64,000 bases of DNA from Rhodanobacter sp. Soil772 (GTDB lineage Bacteria; Pseudomonadota; Gammaproteobacteria; Xanthomonadales; Rhodanobacteraceae), in contig NZ_LMSK01000001.1 of assembly GCF_001428385.1 (NCBI RefSeq), positions 1,341,399 to 1,405,398 of the forward strand, written 5' to 3'. Positions within the stretch are counted from its first letter, which is position 1. Every line of letters starts with the position of its first letter. The notes under the pieces were generated by a model. The model had not been told where the DNA came from, ran no database searches, and saw only the letters and a list, made by a program, of their open reading frames with translations. A program made the position numbers and the translations under genes. Positions 1-9,324 of the stretch are shown one piece after another.

Positions 1-852
1 GAGCTGCGCGAGCGGTCCGGCGCCGGCATGATGGAATGCAAGAAGGCGCTGGTCGAGAACAACGGCGACATCGACGCCGCGATGGAATGGCTGCGCAAGT
101 CCGGCCTGGCCAAGGCTGACAAGAAGGCCAGCCGCGTCGCCGCCGAAGGCCGCATCGTGACCGCCCAGGCCGCCGGCAAGGCCGTGCTGGTCGAGATCAA
201 CTGCGAGACCGACTTCGTCGCCAAGGACGCCAGCTTCCTGAAGTTCAGCGACACCGTCGCCGACGTCGCGCTGAACTCCGGCGCCGCCGACATCGACGCG
301 CTGAAGGCTGCCGCCTATCCGGGCGCCGCCAACGTGGAAGAGGCCGCCAAGACGCTGATCGCCACCATCGGCGAGAAGATCGACGTGCGCCGCCTGGCCC
401 GCGTCGAGAGCAACGGCGTGATCGGCAGCTACATCCACGGCGGCCGCATCGGCGTGCTGGTGGCGCTCAAGGGCGGCTCCGAGGAGCTGGCCAAGGGCAT
501 CGCGATGCACGTGGCGGCGATGAACCCGGCGCACATCCGCGCCGAAGACGTGCCGGCCGAATTCCTGGCCAAGGAAAAAGAGATCGCGCTGAGCCTGATG
601 TCCGACAAGGAAAAGGCCAAGCCGGCCGAGATCCTGGAGAAGATCATCTCCGGCAAGATCCACAAGATCGTGTCCGAAGTGACCCTGCTCGGCCAGCCCT
701 ACGTACTGGACACCAACGTGACGGTGGCCGAGGCGCTGAAGAAGGAAGGCGCCGACGTCGTCTCGGTGGCCCGCCTGGCCGTCGGCGAAGGCATCGAGAA
801 GGTGGAAGAGGACTTCGCCGCCGAAGTGATGAAGCAGGCCGGTCTGAGGTAA
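1..852 (+). CDS. tsf: elongation factor Ts (5' end cut by window edge)
   Basis: EF-Ts, the guanine-nucleotide exchange factor that recycles EF-Tu-GDP during translation elongation. The reading frame is open from the first base, and the visible part begins with [17 protein letters not shown], the N-terminal UBA-type segment that in family members starts about 10 residues after the initiator Met. 283 residues are visible. The core TDFVAKD segment (about residues 65-71) and the C-terminal exchange domain follow. The true start lies outside the window, where rpsB would be expected upstream. A strong terminator follows the stop, so tsf closes its transcription unit. Confidence 0.97.
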   Translation, partial: ELRERSGAGMMECKKALVENNGDIDAAMEWLRKSGLAKADKKASRVAAEGRIVTAQAAGKAVLVEINCETDFVAKDASFLKFSDTVADVALNSGAADIDALKAAAYPGAANVEEAAKTLIATIGEKIDVRRLARVESNGVIGSYIHGGRIGVLVALKGGSEELAKGIAMHVAAMNPAHIRAEDVPAEFLAKEKEIALSLMSDKEKAKPAEILEKIISGKIHKIVSEVTLLGQPYVLDTNVTVAEALKKEGADVVSVARLAVGEGIEKVEEDFAAEVMKQAGLR

Positions 853-920
853 CAGTCGTCCCTGACTGGCAAACCGGCCATCCGTGGCCGGACTGTTGGA
901 AAAAGCAACGCTTCGAACCA

Positions 921-952
921 AGGACCGTGGGAAACCACGGTCCTTTTCTTTT
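921..952 (+). terminator. intrinsic terminator after tsf
   Basis: A perfect 10-bp stem (921-930 with 935-944) closes a GAAA tetraloop and is followed by TTTTCTTTT. This is a textbook Rho-independent terminator separating tsf from pyrH. Confidence 0.93.
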
Positions 953-1031
953 ATGACCGGAGCCTGACGGCGCACACTCTCATTTCTCACTCCCTTCCAC
1001 TCACTCCTCGTCCCCCCCCCTAGCACTCCGC

Positions 1032-1037
1032 TACAAT
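1032..1037 (+). promoter_or_regulatory. putative -10 box upstream of pyrH
   Basis: TACAAT lies 33 bases before the pyrH start, in the gap after the tsf terminator. No convincing -35 hexamer is visible because the upstream stretch is a C tract, so this rests on the -10 and its position only. Confidence 0.4.
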
Positions 1038-1070
1038 ATGGCGGTTTGCCCCACACAATCCGGAGAATCC

Positions 1071-1793
1071 ATGAGCGACCAGCCCAAGTACCGCCGCATC
1101 CTGCTCAAGCTCTCCGGTGAAGCGCTGATGGGCGAGGCCGATTACGGCATCGACCCGAAGGTGATCGGCCGACTCGCCGACGAGATCATCGAGGTGCAGA
1201 AGGCCGGCGTGCAGATCGGCATCGTGATCGGCGGCGGCAACATCTTCCGCGGCGCCGGCCTCGCCGCTGCCGGCATGGACCGGGTCACCGGCGATCACAT
1301 GGGCATGCTGGCCACCGTGATGAATGCGCTGGCGATGCAGGATGCGATCGAGAAACGCGGCGGCTTTGCGCGCGTGACCAGCGCGATCCAGATCCACGAC
1401 GTGGCCGAGGATTACATCCGTCGCCGCGCGATCCGCCACATCGAGAAGGGCCGCATCGTGCTGTTCGCCGCAGGCACCGGCAACCCGTTCTTCACCACCG
1501 ATTCGGCCGCCGCGCTGCGCGCGGTGGAGATCGGCGCCGACCTGCTGCTGAAGGCGACCAAGGTCGACGGTGTATACACCGCCGACCCGGCCAAGCACGC
1601 CAACGCCACCCGTTACGACCGGCTCGGCTACGACGACGTGATCGAGCGCAAGCTGGCGGTGATGGATACCGCCGCGATCGCGCTGTGCCGCGACCAGCAG
1701 ATGCCGCTGCGCATCTACGACATGACCGCGCCCGGCAACCTGATGCGGATCATGCGCGGCGAGTCGATCGGCACCCTGGTCGACGGCGGCTGA
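1071..1793 (+). CDS. pyrH: UMP kinase
   Basis: Uridylate kinase (amino-acid kinase fold), which phosphorylates UMP to UDP as a hexamer under GTP/UTP control in pyrimidine nucleotide synthesis. 240 residues, usual for the family. N-terminal [11 protein letters not shown] is the phosphate-binding Lys/Gly segment, [11 protein letters not shown] the second glycine-rich loop, and [13 protein letters not shown] the C-terminal nucleotide-binding motif. The start at 1071 is chosen because GGAG at 1062-1065 sits 5 nt upstream; an upstream in-frame ATG at 1038 lacks an SD and lies next to the -10 box. frr follows after 72 bp. Confidence 0.96.
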   Translation: MSDQPKYRRILLKLSGEALMGEADYGIDPKVIGRLADEIIEVQKAGVQIGIVIGGGNIFRGAGLAAAGMDRVTGDHMGMLATVMNALAMQDAIEKRGGFARVTSAIQIHDVAEDYIRRRAIRHIEKGRIVLFAAGTGNPFFTTDSAAALRAVEIGADLLLKATKVDGVYTADPAKHANATRYDRLGYDDVIERKLAVMDTAAIALCRDQQMPLRIYDMTAPGNLMRIMRGESIGTLVDGG

Positions 1794-1827
1794 CCGCGCC
1801 GCAGCAAGCCCCGTTCCCCGCCACTGC

Positions 1828-1833
1828 TATAAT
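1828..1833 (+). promoter_or_regulatory. putative extended -10 upstream of frr
   Basis: A consensus TATAAT preceded by TGC (extended -10 style) lies in the 72-bp pyrH-frr gap, 33 bp before the frr start. No clear -35. It could give frr its own transcription within the pyrH unit. Confidence 0.45.
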
Positions 1834-1865
1834 CGAACGTTGCCAGATTCACCGGGAAGCGCCAC

Positions 1866-2423
1866 ATGCTCAACGACATCAAGAACGACGCCCAGACCCG
1901 CATGGGCAAGAGCATCGAATCACTCAAGCACGACCTCACCCGCATCCGCACCGGCCGTGCCAGCACGGCGCTGGTGGACGGCATCAAGGTCGCCTACTAC
2001 GGTTCGGACATGCCGCTGACCCAGGTCGCCTCGGTGGCGCTGTCCGACTCGCGCACGATCCTCATCACGCCGTGGGAAAAGACCATGGTGGCGCCGATCG
2101 AGAAGGCGCTGATGGCCTCCGACCTGGGCATCACGCCGACCACCGCCGGCACCGTGATCCGCCTGAACATGCCTGCGCTCACCGAGGAGCGCCGCAAGGA
2201 GCTGGCCAAGCACGTCGGCCACGAGGGCGAGAACGCCAAGATCGCGATCCGCAACGTGCGCCGCGACGCCCTGCAGCAGGTCAAGGACCTGCTCAAGGAA
2301 AAGCTCATCACCGAGGACGACGATCGCCGCATCGACGACGATATCCAGAAGCTCACCGATCGCGCGGTGAAGGACGTCGACGCCGTGGTCAAGGCGAAGG
2401 AAGAGGAGCTGATGGCGCTCTGA
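1866..2423 (+). CDS. frr: ribosome recycling factor
   Basis: RRF splits post-termination ribosomes together with EF-G. 185 residues, exactly the family length. The N-terminal RMGKSIESLKHDLTRIRTGRAS and the C-terminal VKDVDAVVKAKEEELMAL helices form domain I; the middle PLTQVASV and RTILITPWEK region is domain II. SD GGGAAG at 1854-1859. uppS starts 18 bp after the stop, so the two are probably co-transcribed. Confidence 0.97.
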   Translation: MLNDIKNDAQTRMGKSIESLKHDLTRIRTGRASTALVDGIKVAYYGSDMPLTQVASVALSDSRTILITPWEKTMVAPIEKALMASDLGITPTTAGTVIRLNMPALTEERRKELAKHVGHEGENAKIAIRNVRRDALQQVKDLLKEKLITEDDDRRIDDDIQKLTDRAVKDVDAVVKAKEEELMAL

Positions 2424-2440
2424 GCGCCATCGCGCCCATC

Positions 2441-3175
2441 ATGCCCGGCGCCGAGGCCGTTCCGCGCCATATCGCCATCGTGATGGACGGCAACGGCCGC
2501 TGGGCCAAGGCCCGTCACCGTCCGCGCAGTTTCGGCCACAACGCCGGCCGCAAGGCCGTGCGCGAAGTGATCGAGGCATGCCTGCGCGAGGGTGTGCAGG
2601 CACTAACCCTGTTCGCCTTCTCCAGCGAAAACTGGCAGCGCCCGCAGGACGAAGTCGGCGCGCTGATGGGGTTGTTCGTGCGCGCGCTGGACAAGGAAGT
2701 GGACGAACTGCACGGCCACGGCGTGCGCCTGCGCTTCATCGGCGATCTGGCCGCGTTCGACGAGGCGCTGCGCGAACGCATGCAGGCCGCGATGCTCCGC
2801 ACCGCCGGCAACGATAAGCTGCAGGTGAACATCGCGGTGAGCTACGGCGGCCGCTGGGACATCGTGCAGGCCAGCCGCCAGGCCGCCGCCGCAGTGGCGC
2901 GCGGCGAACTGCGCGCGGACGAGATCAACGAGGCCCGGCTGGCCCGGTGGATGAGCCTGGCCGAACTGCCGCCGCTGGACCTGTTCATCCGCACCGGCGG
3001 CGAATGCCGCATCAGCAACTTCCTGTTGTGGCAGGTTGCGTACGCCGAACTGTACTTTACCGACACCTTGTGGCCCGATTTCGACCAGGCCTGCCTGCGT
3101 CGGGCCATCGAAGACTATGCCCGCCGGGAGCGCCGTTATGGCCGTACCGGCGAGCAGGTCGCCACCGCTTCGTAG
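2441..3175 (+). CDS. uppS: undecaprenyl diphosphate synthase (cis-prenyltransferase)
   Basis: Makes the C55 undecaprenyl diphosphate lipid carrier from farnesyl-PP and eight isopentenyl-PP, feeding peptidoglycan and LPS O-antigen synthesis. The signature [20 protein letters not shown] (catalytic Asp in MDGNG), [11 protein letters not shown] and the C-terminal [15 protein letters not shown] are all present. 244 residues from ATG 2441, the first Met giving a normal N-terminus; the frame is open much further upstream but that overlaps frr. No good SD, so translation may be coupled to frr. cdsA follows after 9 bp. Confidence 0.95.
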   Translation: MPGAEAVPRHIAIVMDGNGRWAKARHRPRSFGHNAGRKAVREVIEACLREGVQALTLFAFSSENWQRPQDEVGALMGLFVRALDKEVDELHGHGVRLRFIGDLAAFDEALRERMQAAMLRTAGNDKLQVNIAVSYGGRWDIVQASRQAAAAVARGELRADEINEARLARWMSLAELPPLDLFIRTGGECRISNFLLWQVAYAELYFTDTLWPDFDQACLRRAIEDYARRERRYGRTGEQVATAS

Positions 3176-3184
3176 AGGATTTCC

Positions 3185-4003
3185 ATGCTGCTTCAGCGCA
3201 TTCTCACCGCCCTGGTGCTCGCGCCGCTGGCGATCCTGATCATCCTGCTGCCGCCGACCGGCATCTTCGCGACCATCGTTGCGCTGGCGTTCCTGGCTGC
3301 CTGGTGGGAATGGGCGCAGCTGAGCGGCCTGAGCAGCCGCCCATGGCGCATCGCCCTGCTCGTCGTGGCGGCGGCCGTGTTCGCCTTGCTGTGGCGCGCC
3401 CATGCCACGGCGTTGACCCCGCTGCTGCTGATAGCCGGCGTAGCCTGGTGGCTGCTGGCCTGCCTGTGGCTGCGCCATTTCGCGTTCGCCGCGGCGCCGA
3501 CCCGCGAGAATCTCGCGTTGAAGCTGCTCGCCGGCGCGTTCGTGATCTTCCCGACCTGGGTCGCCCTGGTCAGCATCCACGCGCGCGCGCCGCACGGCCA
3601 CTGGTGGACCTTGCTGGCGCTGGTGATCGTGTGGGCGTCCGATATCGGCGCGTATTTCAGCGGCCGTACATTCGGCAAGCGCAAGCTGGCACCGCAGATC
3701 AGCCCCGGCAAAACCTGGGCCGGCGCGTACGGCGCGATGGTGGCCGGCGTGCTGGTCGCCGAGGCCGGCGGCTGGCTGCTCGGCGTGCGCGGTGCCGCAC
3801 TGCTCGCGCTGGCGTTGCTGGCCGCGGTGACGGTGGCAGTGTCGATCGTCGGCGACCTGATCGAGAGCCTGATGAAGCGGCATGCCCAGGTGAAGGATTC
3901 GGGCACCATTTTCCCCGGCCATGGTGGCCTGATGGACCGGCTGGACAGCGTGTTCGCCGCGCTGCCGGTGTTCGCCGCCGGCCTGCTCCTGCTGGACATC
4001 TGA
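3185..4003 (+). CDS. cdsA: phosphatidate cytidylyltransferase (CDP-diglyceride synthase)
   Basis: Inner-membrane enzyme converting phosphatidic acid and CTP to CDP-diacylglycerol, the branch point of phospholipid synthesis. 272 residues with about seven to eight hydrophobic segments, and the family signature near the C-terminus: [20 protein letters not shown] followed by LMDRLDS (residues about 229-255). SD AGAGGA at 3174-3179. It sits between uppS and dxr with gaps of 9 and 2 bp, clearly one operon. Confidence 0.95.
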   Translation: MLLQRILTALVLAPLAILIILLPPTGIFATIVALAFLAAWWEWAQLSGLSSRPWRIALLVVAAAVFALLWRAHATALTPLLLIAGVAWWLLACLWLRHFAFAAAPTRENLALKLLAGAFVIFPTWVALVSIHARAPHGHWWTLLALVIVWASDIGAYFSGRTFGKRKLAPQISPGKTWAGAYGAMVAGVLVAEAGGWLLGVRGAALLALALLAAVTVAVSIVGDLIESLMKRHAQVKDSGTIFPGHGGLMDRLDSVFAALPVFAAGLLLLDI

Positions 4004-4005
4004 AG

Positions 4006-5181
4006 ATGCGCAACATCGCCGTTCTCGGCGCCACCGGTTCGATCGGCGGCAATACGCTTGACGTCATCGCGCGTCACCCGGAGCGCTTTCGCGCCAGCGT
4101 GCTGACGGCGCATCGCCAGGTCGAGGCGCTGGTGGCCCTGTGCGTGCAGCATCGGCCGGACCTGGCGGTGATCGCCGACCCGGCGCTGGAAGCGGACCTG
4201 TCGCGCCGACTGGCCGCCGCCGGCGTGCGCTGCGAAGTAGCCAGCGGCCACGCCGCGCTGACCGCAGCTGCCGCCGGCCACCTGTGCGACACCGTGGTCG
4301 CCGCCATCGTTGGCGCCGCCGGGCTGGAATCCACCCTGGCCGCCGCGCGCGCCGGCAAGCGCCTGCTGCTGGCGAACAAGGAATCCATCGTGATGGCCGG
4401 CCCGCTGCTGCTGGAAGCGGTCGCTGCCGGTGGCGGCGCGCTGATCCCGGTCGACTCCGAACACAACGCGATCTTCCAGTGCCTGCCGGGCGGGCGCCCC
4501 GGCCTGCACCGCAGCGGCGTGCGCCGGTTGATCCTGACCGCTTCCGGCGGCCCGTTCCGCGGCCGCACGCGCGCCGAGCTGGCCGACATCACGCCGGACC
4601 AGGCCTGCAAGCATCCGAACTGGGTGATGGGGCGCAAGATCTCGGTCGACTCGGCCACCCTGATGAACAAGGGCCTGGAGGTGATCGAGGCGCACCACCT
4701 GTTCGGCGCACCGGCGGCGGCGATCGACGTGGTGGTGCACCCGCAGAGCCTGGTGCACTCGATGGTCGAGTACGTCGACGGCTCGGTACTGGCCCAGCTC
4801 GGCAACCCGGACATGCGCACCGCGATCGCGCACGCGCTGGCGTGGCCGGAGCGGGTCGAATCCGGCGTACCGTCGCTGGACCTGGCCGCCTGCGCCCCGC
4901 TGCAGTTCGAGCCGCCTGACCTGGCCACCTTCCGCTGCCTGGCGCTGGCGTTCCAGGCATTGCGTGCCGGCGGCGATGCTCCGGCCGTGCTCAACGCCGC
5001 CAACGAAGTGGCGGTGGAAGCCTTCCTGGCCGGCGCGCTGCCGTTCCTGTCGATCGCCGACGTGGTCGAGGCCGTGCTTGCGGAACTGCCGGCGCAAGCC
5101 GTGGTCGATGTTGAAACTCTTTGTGAACGCGACCGCACGGCCCGGGAGGCGGCTCGCCGCGTTCTGCGCAATGCTTGCTGA
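4006..5181 (+). CDS. dxr: 1-deoxy-D-xylulose 5-phosphate reductoisomerase
   Basis: Second step of the MEP isoprenoid pathway: DXP to 2-C-methyl-D-erythritol 4-phosphate with NADPH. 391 residues. The N-terminal Rossmann loop is [40 protein letters not shown] and the metal/substrate site around [20 protein letters not shown] are intact, and [19 protein letters not shown] is the C-terminal family block. The ATG at 4006 is 3 bp after the cdsA stop and gives the expected N-terminus, whereas the open frame further upstream is antisense-like shadow over cdsA. It provides precursors for uppS in the same operon. Confidence 0.96.
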   Translation: MRNIAVLGATGSIGGNTLDVIARHPERFRASVLTAHRQVEALVALCVQHRPDLAVIADPALEADLSRRLAAAGVRCEVASGHAALTAAAAGHLCDTVVAAIVGAAGLESTLAAARAGKRLLLANKESIVMAGPLLLEAVAAGGGALIPVDSEHNAIFQCLPGGRPGLHRSGVRRLILTASGGPFRGRTRAELADITPDQACKHPNWVMGRKISVDSATLMNKGLEVIEAHHLFGAPAAAIDVVVHPQSLVHSMVEYVDGSVLAQLGNPDMRTAIAHALAWPERVESGVPSLDLAACAPLQFEPPDLATFRCLALAFQALRAGGDAPAVLNAANEVAVEAFLAGALPFLSIADVVEAVLAELPAQAVVDVETLCERDRTAREAARRVLRNAC

Positions 5182-5217
5182 TATTCTTGCTTCGATGACT
5201 TTTCGCCACGGTACTTG

Positions 5218-6564
5218 ATGACTTCCTTCTTCGGCTCGGTGTTCTGGTTGCTGGTCACGCTCGGCGTGCTGGTGACCTTCCATGAATTCGGCCACTACTG
5301 GGTCGCGCGCCGCTGTGGGGTCAAGGTGCTGCGCTTCTCGGTCGGTTTCGGCAACGCGATCTGGAAGCGTGTCGGCCGCGACGGCACCGAGTACCAGATC
5401 GCCGCGATCCCGCTGGGCGGCTACGTCAAGATGCTGGACGCGCGCGAGGGCGAGGTCGACCCTGCGCTGCGCGGGCAGGAATTCACCGGCAAGTCGGTGT
5501 GGAAGCGCATCGCCATCGTCGCCGCCGGACCGGGTTTCAACCTGATCTTCACCATCGCCGCGTTCTGGCTGATGTTCATGCTGGGCCGCCCGGACGTGGC
5601 ACCGGTGGTGACCGCGACGCCGCAGAGCCTCGCCGCCAGCGCCGGTATCCAGCCGGGCGACCGCATCCTCAGCATCGATGGCCGCGCCGTCACCACCTGG
5701 ACCGATTCGATGGACGCGGTGGCCAACGCCCTGCTCGGGCGGGCACCGCTGCCGTTTACCGTGCGCGGCCAGGATGGACGCTCGCGCGAGCTGGTGCTGC
5801 CGCTGGACGAATTGCCGCCGGGCCAGGCCGTGGACCAATACCTGGGCAAGCTCGGCCTGAAGCTGGCGCCGCCACCGGCGATCGCCGCCACCGTGATGCC
5901 CGGCCAGCCGGCCGCGCTGGCCGGCATGCAGGGCGGCGACCGCATCGTCAGCGTCAACGGCCAGCCGGTGAGCGACTTCATCGCGTTAGGCAAGCTGGTC
6001 CAGGCCGAAGCCGTCAAGTCGCCCAAACTGGCGATCGGCATCGAGCGCGCCGGCCGGCCGCAGCAACTCGACGTCACCGCCAAGTGGGAATCGCTGGAAG
6101 GCCAGCCGCAGAAGTGGGTGATGGGCGTCGGCGCCCCGCCGGCCGAAGCGGCTACCGTGAGTTACGGCCCGGTCAAGGCGCTGGCCGCTTCATTCGACAC
6201 CACCTGGCGCAACACCACGCAGACCTTCAGCATGCTCGGCAAGATGCTCACCGGCGAGGCTTCGACCCGGAACCTGTCCGGCGTCATCGGCATCGCCGAA
6301 GTGGCAAACGCCTCGGCCAGCATGGGCCTGCCCTGGTTCCTGCAGTTCCTCGCGCTGATCTCGCTGAGCCTGGCGATCCTCAACCTGTTGCCGATCCCGG
6401 TCCTGGATGGCGGACACCTGCTGTATTATCTTGTGGAGTTGATCAAAGGCAGTCCGGTCAGCGAACAGGCGATGATTGTCGGTCAGTACATCGGCTTGGC
6501 GTTGCTGTTCACCCTGATGGGGCTGGCGTTCTACAACGACATCCACCGCATGCTGCTGTCGTGA
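5218..6564 (+). CDS. rseP: RIP metalloprotease RseP (site-2 protease)
   Basis: Intramembrane zinc metalloprotease that cleaves anti-sigma factor RseA after DegS in the sigma-E envelope-stress response. 448 residues. The active-site HEFGHYW (HExxH) is in the first membrane helix (residues about 22-26), two PDZ-type domains follow (about 115-200 and 210-300), and the second zinc ligand motif VLDGGHLLYY is near residue 396. The ATG at 5218 is preferred to the TTG one codon earlier. Placement directly before bamA is the usual arrangement in proteobacteria. Confidence 0.96.
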   Translation: MTSFFGSVFWLLVTLGVLVTFHEFGHYWVARRCGVKVLRFSVGFGNAIWKRVGRDGTEYQIAAIPLGGYVKMLDAREGEVDPALRGQEFTGKSVWKRIAIVAAGPGFNLIFTIAAFWLMFMLGRPDVAPVVTATPQSLAASAGIQPGDRILSIDGRAVTTWTDSMDAVANALLGRAPLPFTVRGQDGRSRELVLPLDELPPGQAVDQYLGKLGLKLAPPPAIAATVMPGQPAALAGMQGGDRIVSVNGQPVSDFIALGKLVQAEAVKSPKLAIGIERAGRPQQLDVTAKWESLEGQPQKWVMGVGAPPAEAATVSYGPVKALAASFDTTWRNTTQTFSMLGKMLTGEASTRNLSGVIGIAEVANASASMGLPWFLQFLALISLSLAILNLLPIPVLDGGHLLYYLVELIKGSPVSEQAMIVGQYIGLALLFTLMGLAFYNDIHRMLLS

Positions 6565-6595
6565 CACCGATGTCCGGTGACTGCAGCATGTCGAC

Positions 6596-6736
6596 GACAC
6601 GCCAGCCCGCGCCAGCCGCAGTACGGCGCGGCGGCGTGTCAAGCGATGCATTCCTGCCGCGGAATGCGGACTCTCTTTCGAGGCAGGGCTCGTCCCTGCC
6701 TCATGCGTTGATCGGGGCGGCCGCGCTGGCCGCTCC
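6596..6736. other. four consecutive inverted repeats in the rseP-bamA gap (bamA leader)
   Basis: The 198-bp gap holds four stem-loops in a row: an outer GACACGCC/GGCGTGTC stem (6596-6603 with 6633-6640) enclosing CCGCGCC/GGCGCGG (6607-6613 with 6625-6631); GCATTCC/GGAATGC (6648-6654 with 6661-6667); GAGGCAGGG/CCCTGCCTC (6680-6688 with 6694-6702); and GGGGCGGCC/GGCCGCTCC (6714-6722 with 6728-6736, one G-U pair). None has a U tract, so these are not simple terminators. They would form a structured 5' region of bamA mRNA or an RNA-processing site. Confidence 0.6.
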
Positions 6737-6762
6737 ATCGAAATAACCCAACGGAATCGACG

Positions 6763-9189
6763 ATGAAGCGTATCGCCGCGCTGATCCTGCTTGCCTCCCT
6801 CTCCGCCAATGCGTTCGCGTTCGACCCGTTCGTGGTGTCGGACATCCGCATCGACGGCCTCAGCCGGATTTCCGCCGGTACCGTGTACAACTACCTGCCG
6901 ATCAACAAGGGCGACCAGTTGACCAACGACGGGGCCCAGCGGGCCATTCGCGCGTTGTACCGGACCAAGTTCTTCAGCGACGTCGAGTTCGACCGCGAAG
7001 GCAGCATCCTGGTGATCAAGGTGGTCGAACGGCCGTCGATCGCCAAGCTGACCCTGCGCGGCAACAAGGACATCAAGACCGACGACCTGAAGAAGGGCCT
7101 GAAGGAAATCGGCCTCACCGAAGGCGAGACCTTCGACCGGCTGGCGCTGGACAACGTGCAGCAGGAACTGATCCGGCAGTACTACAACCGCGGCAAGTAC
7201 AACGTGTCGGTCGACCCGCACGTGACCCGGCTGGACCGCAACCGCGTCGCCGTCGAGATCGAGATCCGCGAGGGCAAGGCGGCCAAGATCAAGGAACTGA
7301 ACATCCTCGGCAACCACGCGTTCACCGACAAGCAGATCCGCGACGGTTTCGAATCGGACACCAGCAACTGGATGTCGTGGTATTCGAAGGACGACCAGTA
7401 TTCGCGCGAAAAGCTCTCCGGCGACCTGGAGAAGTTGCAGTCCTACTACATGGACCGCGGCTACGCCGATTTCGGCGTCGACTCCACCCAGGTGGCGATC
7501 GCGCCGGACAAGCGCGCGATGTACATCGACGCCAGCATCAAGGAAGGCGAAATCTACAAGGTCGCCGACGTCAAGCTGCTCGGCGAGCTGATCCTGCCGG
7601 AGAAGACCATGCGCCAGCTGGTCTTCGTCAAGGCGGGCGAGACCTTCAACCGCGCCGCGGTCGAAGCCAGCAGCAAGGCGATCAAGGCGGTGCTGGCCAA
7701 TATCGGCTACGCCTACGCCAAGGTCACCCCGATCCCGAAGCTGGACAAGGAAAAGCGCACGGTCGACCTGACCCTGTACGTCGAGCCCGGCCAGCGCGTG
7801 TACGTGCGGCGGGTGGTGTTCCAGGGCAACACGCGCACCGAGGACGGCGTACTGCGCCGCGAGATGCGCCAGCTCGAGGGTTCCTGGTACTCGCAGGCGG
7901 CGATCGACCGCTCCAAGATCCGCCTGCAGAAGCTTGGCTACTTCAAGACGGTCGACGTCGACAAGAAACTGGTGCCGGGCACGCAGGACAAGGTGGACGT
8001 CACGGTCAAGGTCGAGGAACAGTCCGCCGGCAGCATGCAGTTCGGCGTCGGCTATTCGCAGTACTCCGGCATCATCCTGAATGCCTCGGTGTCGCAGAAC
8101 AACCTGTTCGGCAGCGGCGACAGCTTCTCGATCAGCGGCGAGCGCAGTAGCTACTACACCCGCCTCGGCCTCAACTACTACAACCCTTACCTGACCGACA
8201 GCGGCATCGGTATCGGCTACAGCGCCTCGTACTCGAAGACCGACTACGGCAATACCGATTTCGCGAACTACGCCACCAGCGCGAAGAGTTTCTCCACCTA
8301 CCTCGGCATTCCGATCAGCGAGACCGACGGCGTGCGCGTGGGCCTGGGCATCAGCAGCAACAAGGTCAACCTGTTCCCGGGCTACAGCCCGCTGGTGCTG
8401 ATCGACTACCAGAACGAGATCGGCAACAAGACCATCCATACCTGGACCGGCACGCTGGGCTGGAACCACGACACCCGCAACGGCTACTGGGCACCGACCC
8501 GCGGCGGCCTGATCTCGGCCTCGACCGACGTCGCCCTGCCCGGCTCGACCGTGCAGTACTGGAAGCTTTCCACCGAGCTCAACCACTACTGGCCGATCGG
8601 CAAGGGCTTCGTGCTGTATCTCGATGGCCAGGTCGGCTACGGCAAGACCTACGGCAAGAACGGCATCACCGACGATGCCTACGATGCCCTGGCGGCGGCC
8701 AGCAAGGCCGACAACCCCAGTCAGAGCCACATCATCACCGACATGCGCCAGGACCTGCCGTTCTGGCAGAACTACTACGCCGGCGGCGTGCGCGACGTGC
8801 GCGGCTACCAGGACAACACGCTGGGGCCGCGGGTCTGCATCGACGGCAGCGCTCCCGGCGCCAACGGCATGTGCAACAACGGCGCCTACTACGCGCAACC
8901 CATCGGTGGCTCGTTCAAGGTGCTCGGCACCGCGCAGGTATTCCTGCCGCTGCCGTTCCTGAAGGACGTCAACACCGCACGCGTGTCCTGGTTCATGGAC
9001 GTCGGCAACGTCTACAAGGACTACAAGAGCTTCGATGCCAAGGAGCTGCGCGCCTCCACCGGCCTGTCGCTGCAATGGCAGGCGCCGATCGGCCCGCTGA
9101 TCATCAGCTTCGCCATCCCGCTTCGCTCGAAGGAAGCCGACCGCCACTACGAGGAGCGCATCCAGTTCACCTTCGGCAGCCAGTTCTGA
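6763..9189 (+). CDS. bamA: outer membrane protein assembly factor BamA
   Basis: Omp85 protein, the essential core of the BAM complex that inserts beta-barrel proteins into the outer membrane. 808 residues: signal peptide MKRIAALILLASLSANAFA, five POTRA domains (about residues 22-420) and a 16-strand C-terminal barrel ending in aromatic RIQFTFGSQF, the usual BAM-recognition terminus. The conserved lid/L6 motif is present as VRGYQDN (VRGF/Y family). It precedes lpxD but is separated from it by a terminator; skp, commonly found next, is absent here. Confidence 0.97.
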   Translation: MKRIAALILLASLSANAFAFDPFVVSDIRIDGLSRISAGTVYNYLPINKGDQLTNDGAQRAIRALYRTKFFSDVEFDREGSILVIKVVERPSIAKLTLRGNKDIKTDDLKKGLKEIGLTEGETFDRLALDNVQQELIRQYYNRGKYNVSVDPHVTRLDRNRVAVEIEIREGKAAKIKELNILGNHAFTDKQIRDGFESDTSNWMSWYSKDDQYSREKLSGDLEKLQSYYMDRGYADFGVDSTQVAIAPDKRAMYIDASIKEGEIYKVADVKLLGELILPEKTMRQLVFVKAGETFNRAAVEASSKAIKAVLANIGYAYAKVTPIPKLDKEKRTVDLTLYVEPGQRVYVRRVVFQGNTRTEDGVLRREMRQLEGSWYSQAAIDRSKIRLQKLGYFKTVDVDKKLVPGTQDKVDVTVKVEEQSAGSMQFGVGYSQYSGIILNASVSQNNLFGSGDSFSISGERSSYYTRLGLNYYNPYLTDSGIGIGYSASYSKTDYGNTDFANYATSAKSFSTYLGIPISETDGVRVGLGISSNKVNLFPGYSPLVLIDYQNEIGNKTIHTWTGTLGWNHDTRNGYWAPTRGGLISASTDVALPGSTVQYWKLSTELNHYWPIGKGFVLYLDGQVGYGKTYGKNGITDDAYDALAAASKADNPSQSHIITDMRQDLPFWQNYYAGGVRDVRGYQDNTLGPRVCIDGSAPGANGMCNNGAYYAQPIGGSFKVLGTAQVFLPLPFLKDVNTARVSWFMDVGNVYKDYKSFDAKELRASTGLSLQWQAPIGPLIISFAIPLRSKEADRHYEERIQFTFGSQF

Positions 9190-9215
9190 CCTGACCCGAA
9201 GGTCGGGGGACCGAA

Positions 9216-9244
9216 GAAAGCGCGGCCACGCCGCGCTTTCTTTT
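9216..9244 (+). terminator. intrinsic terminator after bamA
   Basis: Perfect 11-bp stem GAAAGCGCGGC/GCCGCGCTTTC (9216-9226 with 9230-9240), 3-nt loop, followed by TTTT. It isolates lpxD transcription from bamA. Confidence 0.92.
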
Positions 9245-9272
9245 GCCGGCCTGCTTTTGCCGGCCTGGCGCA

Positions 9273-9301
9273 CTGCACGCCGTGGCGCCACCCCCTACAA
9301 T
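9273..9301 (+). promoter_or_regulatory. putative promoter of the lpxD-fabZ-lpxA operon
   Basis: CTGCAC (9273-9278) and TACAAT (9296-9301) are separated by 17 bp and lie between the bamA terminator and the lpxD start at 9325. The -10 matches 5 of 6 consensus positions; the -35 is weaker. Confidence 0.5.
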
Positions 9302-9324
9302 GGCCGGCAGGTTCCGGAGCAAGC

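Noticed and set aside
1685..2440. Extension of uppS upstream through pyrH and frr
   Set aside because: The upstream part is Arg/Pro/His-rich shadow translation of pyrH and frr; the conserved UppS N-terminus begins right after ATG 2441.
6190..9291. 1033-codon open frame on the minus strand opposite rseP and bamA
   Set aside because: Frame phase mirrors the GC-rich third codon positions of the real genes; product is low-complexity with no domain. Same applies to 14976-18017 opposite dnaE and 10636-13362 opposite fabZ-rnhB.
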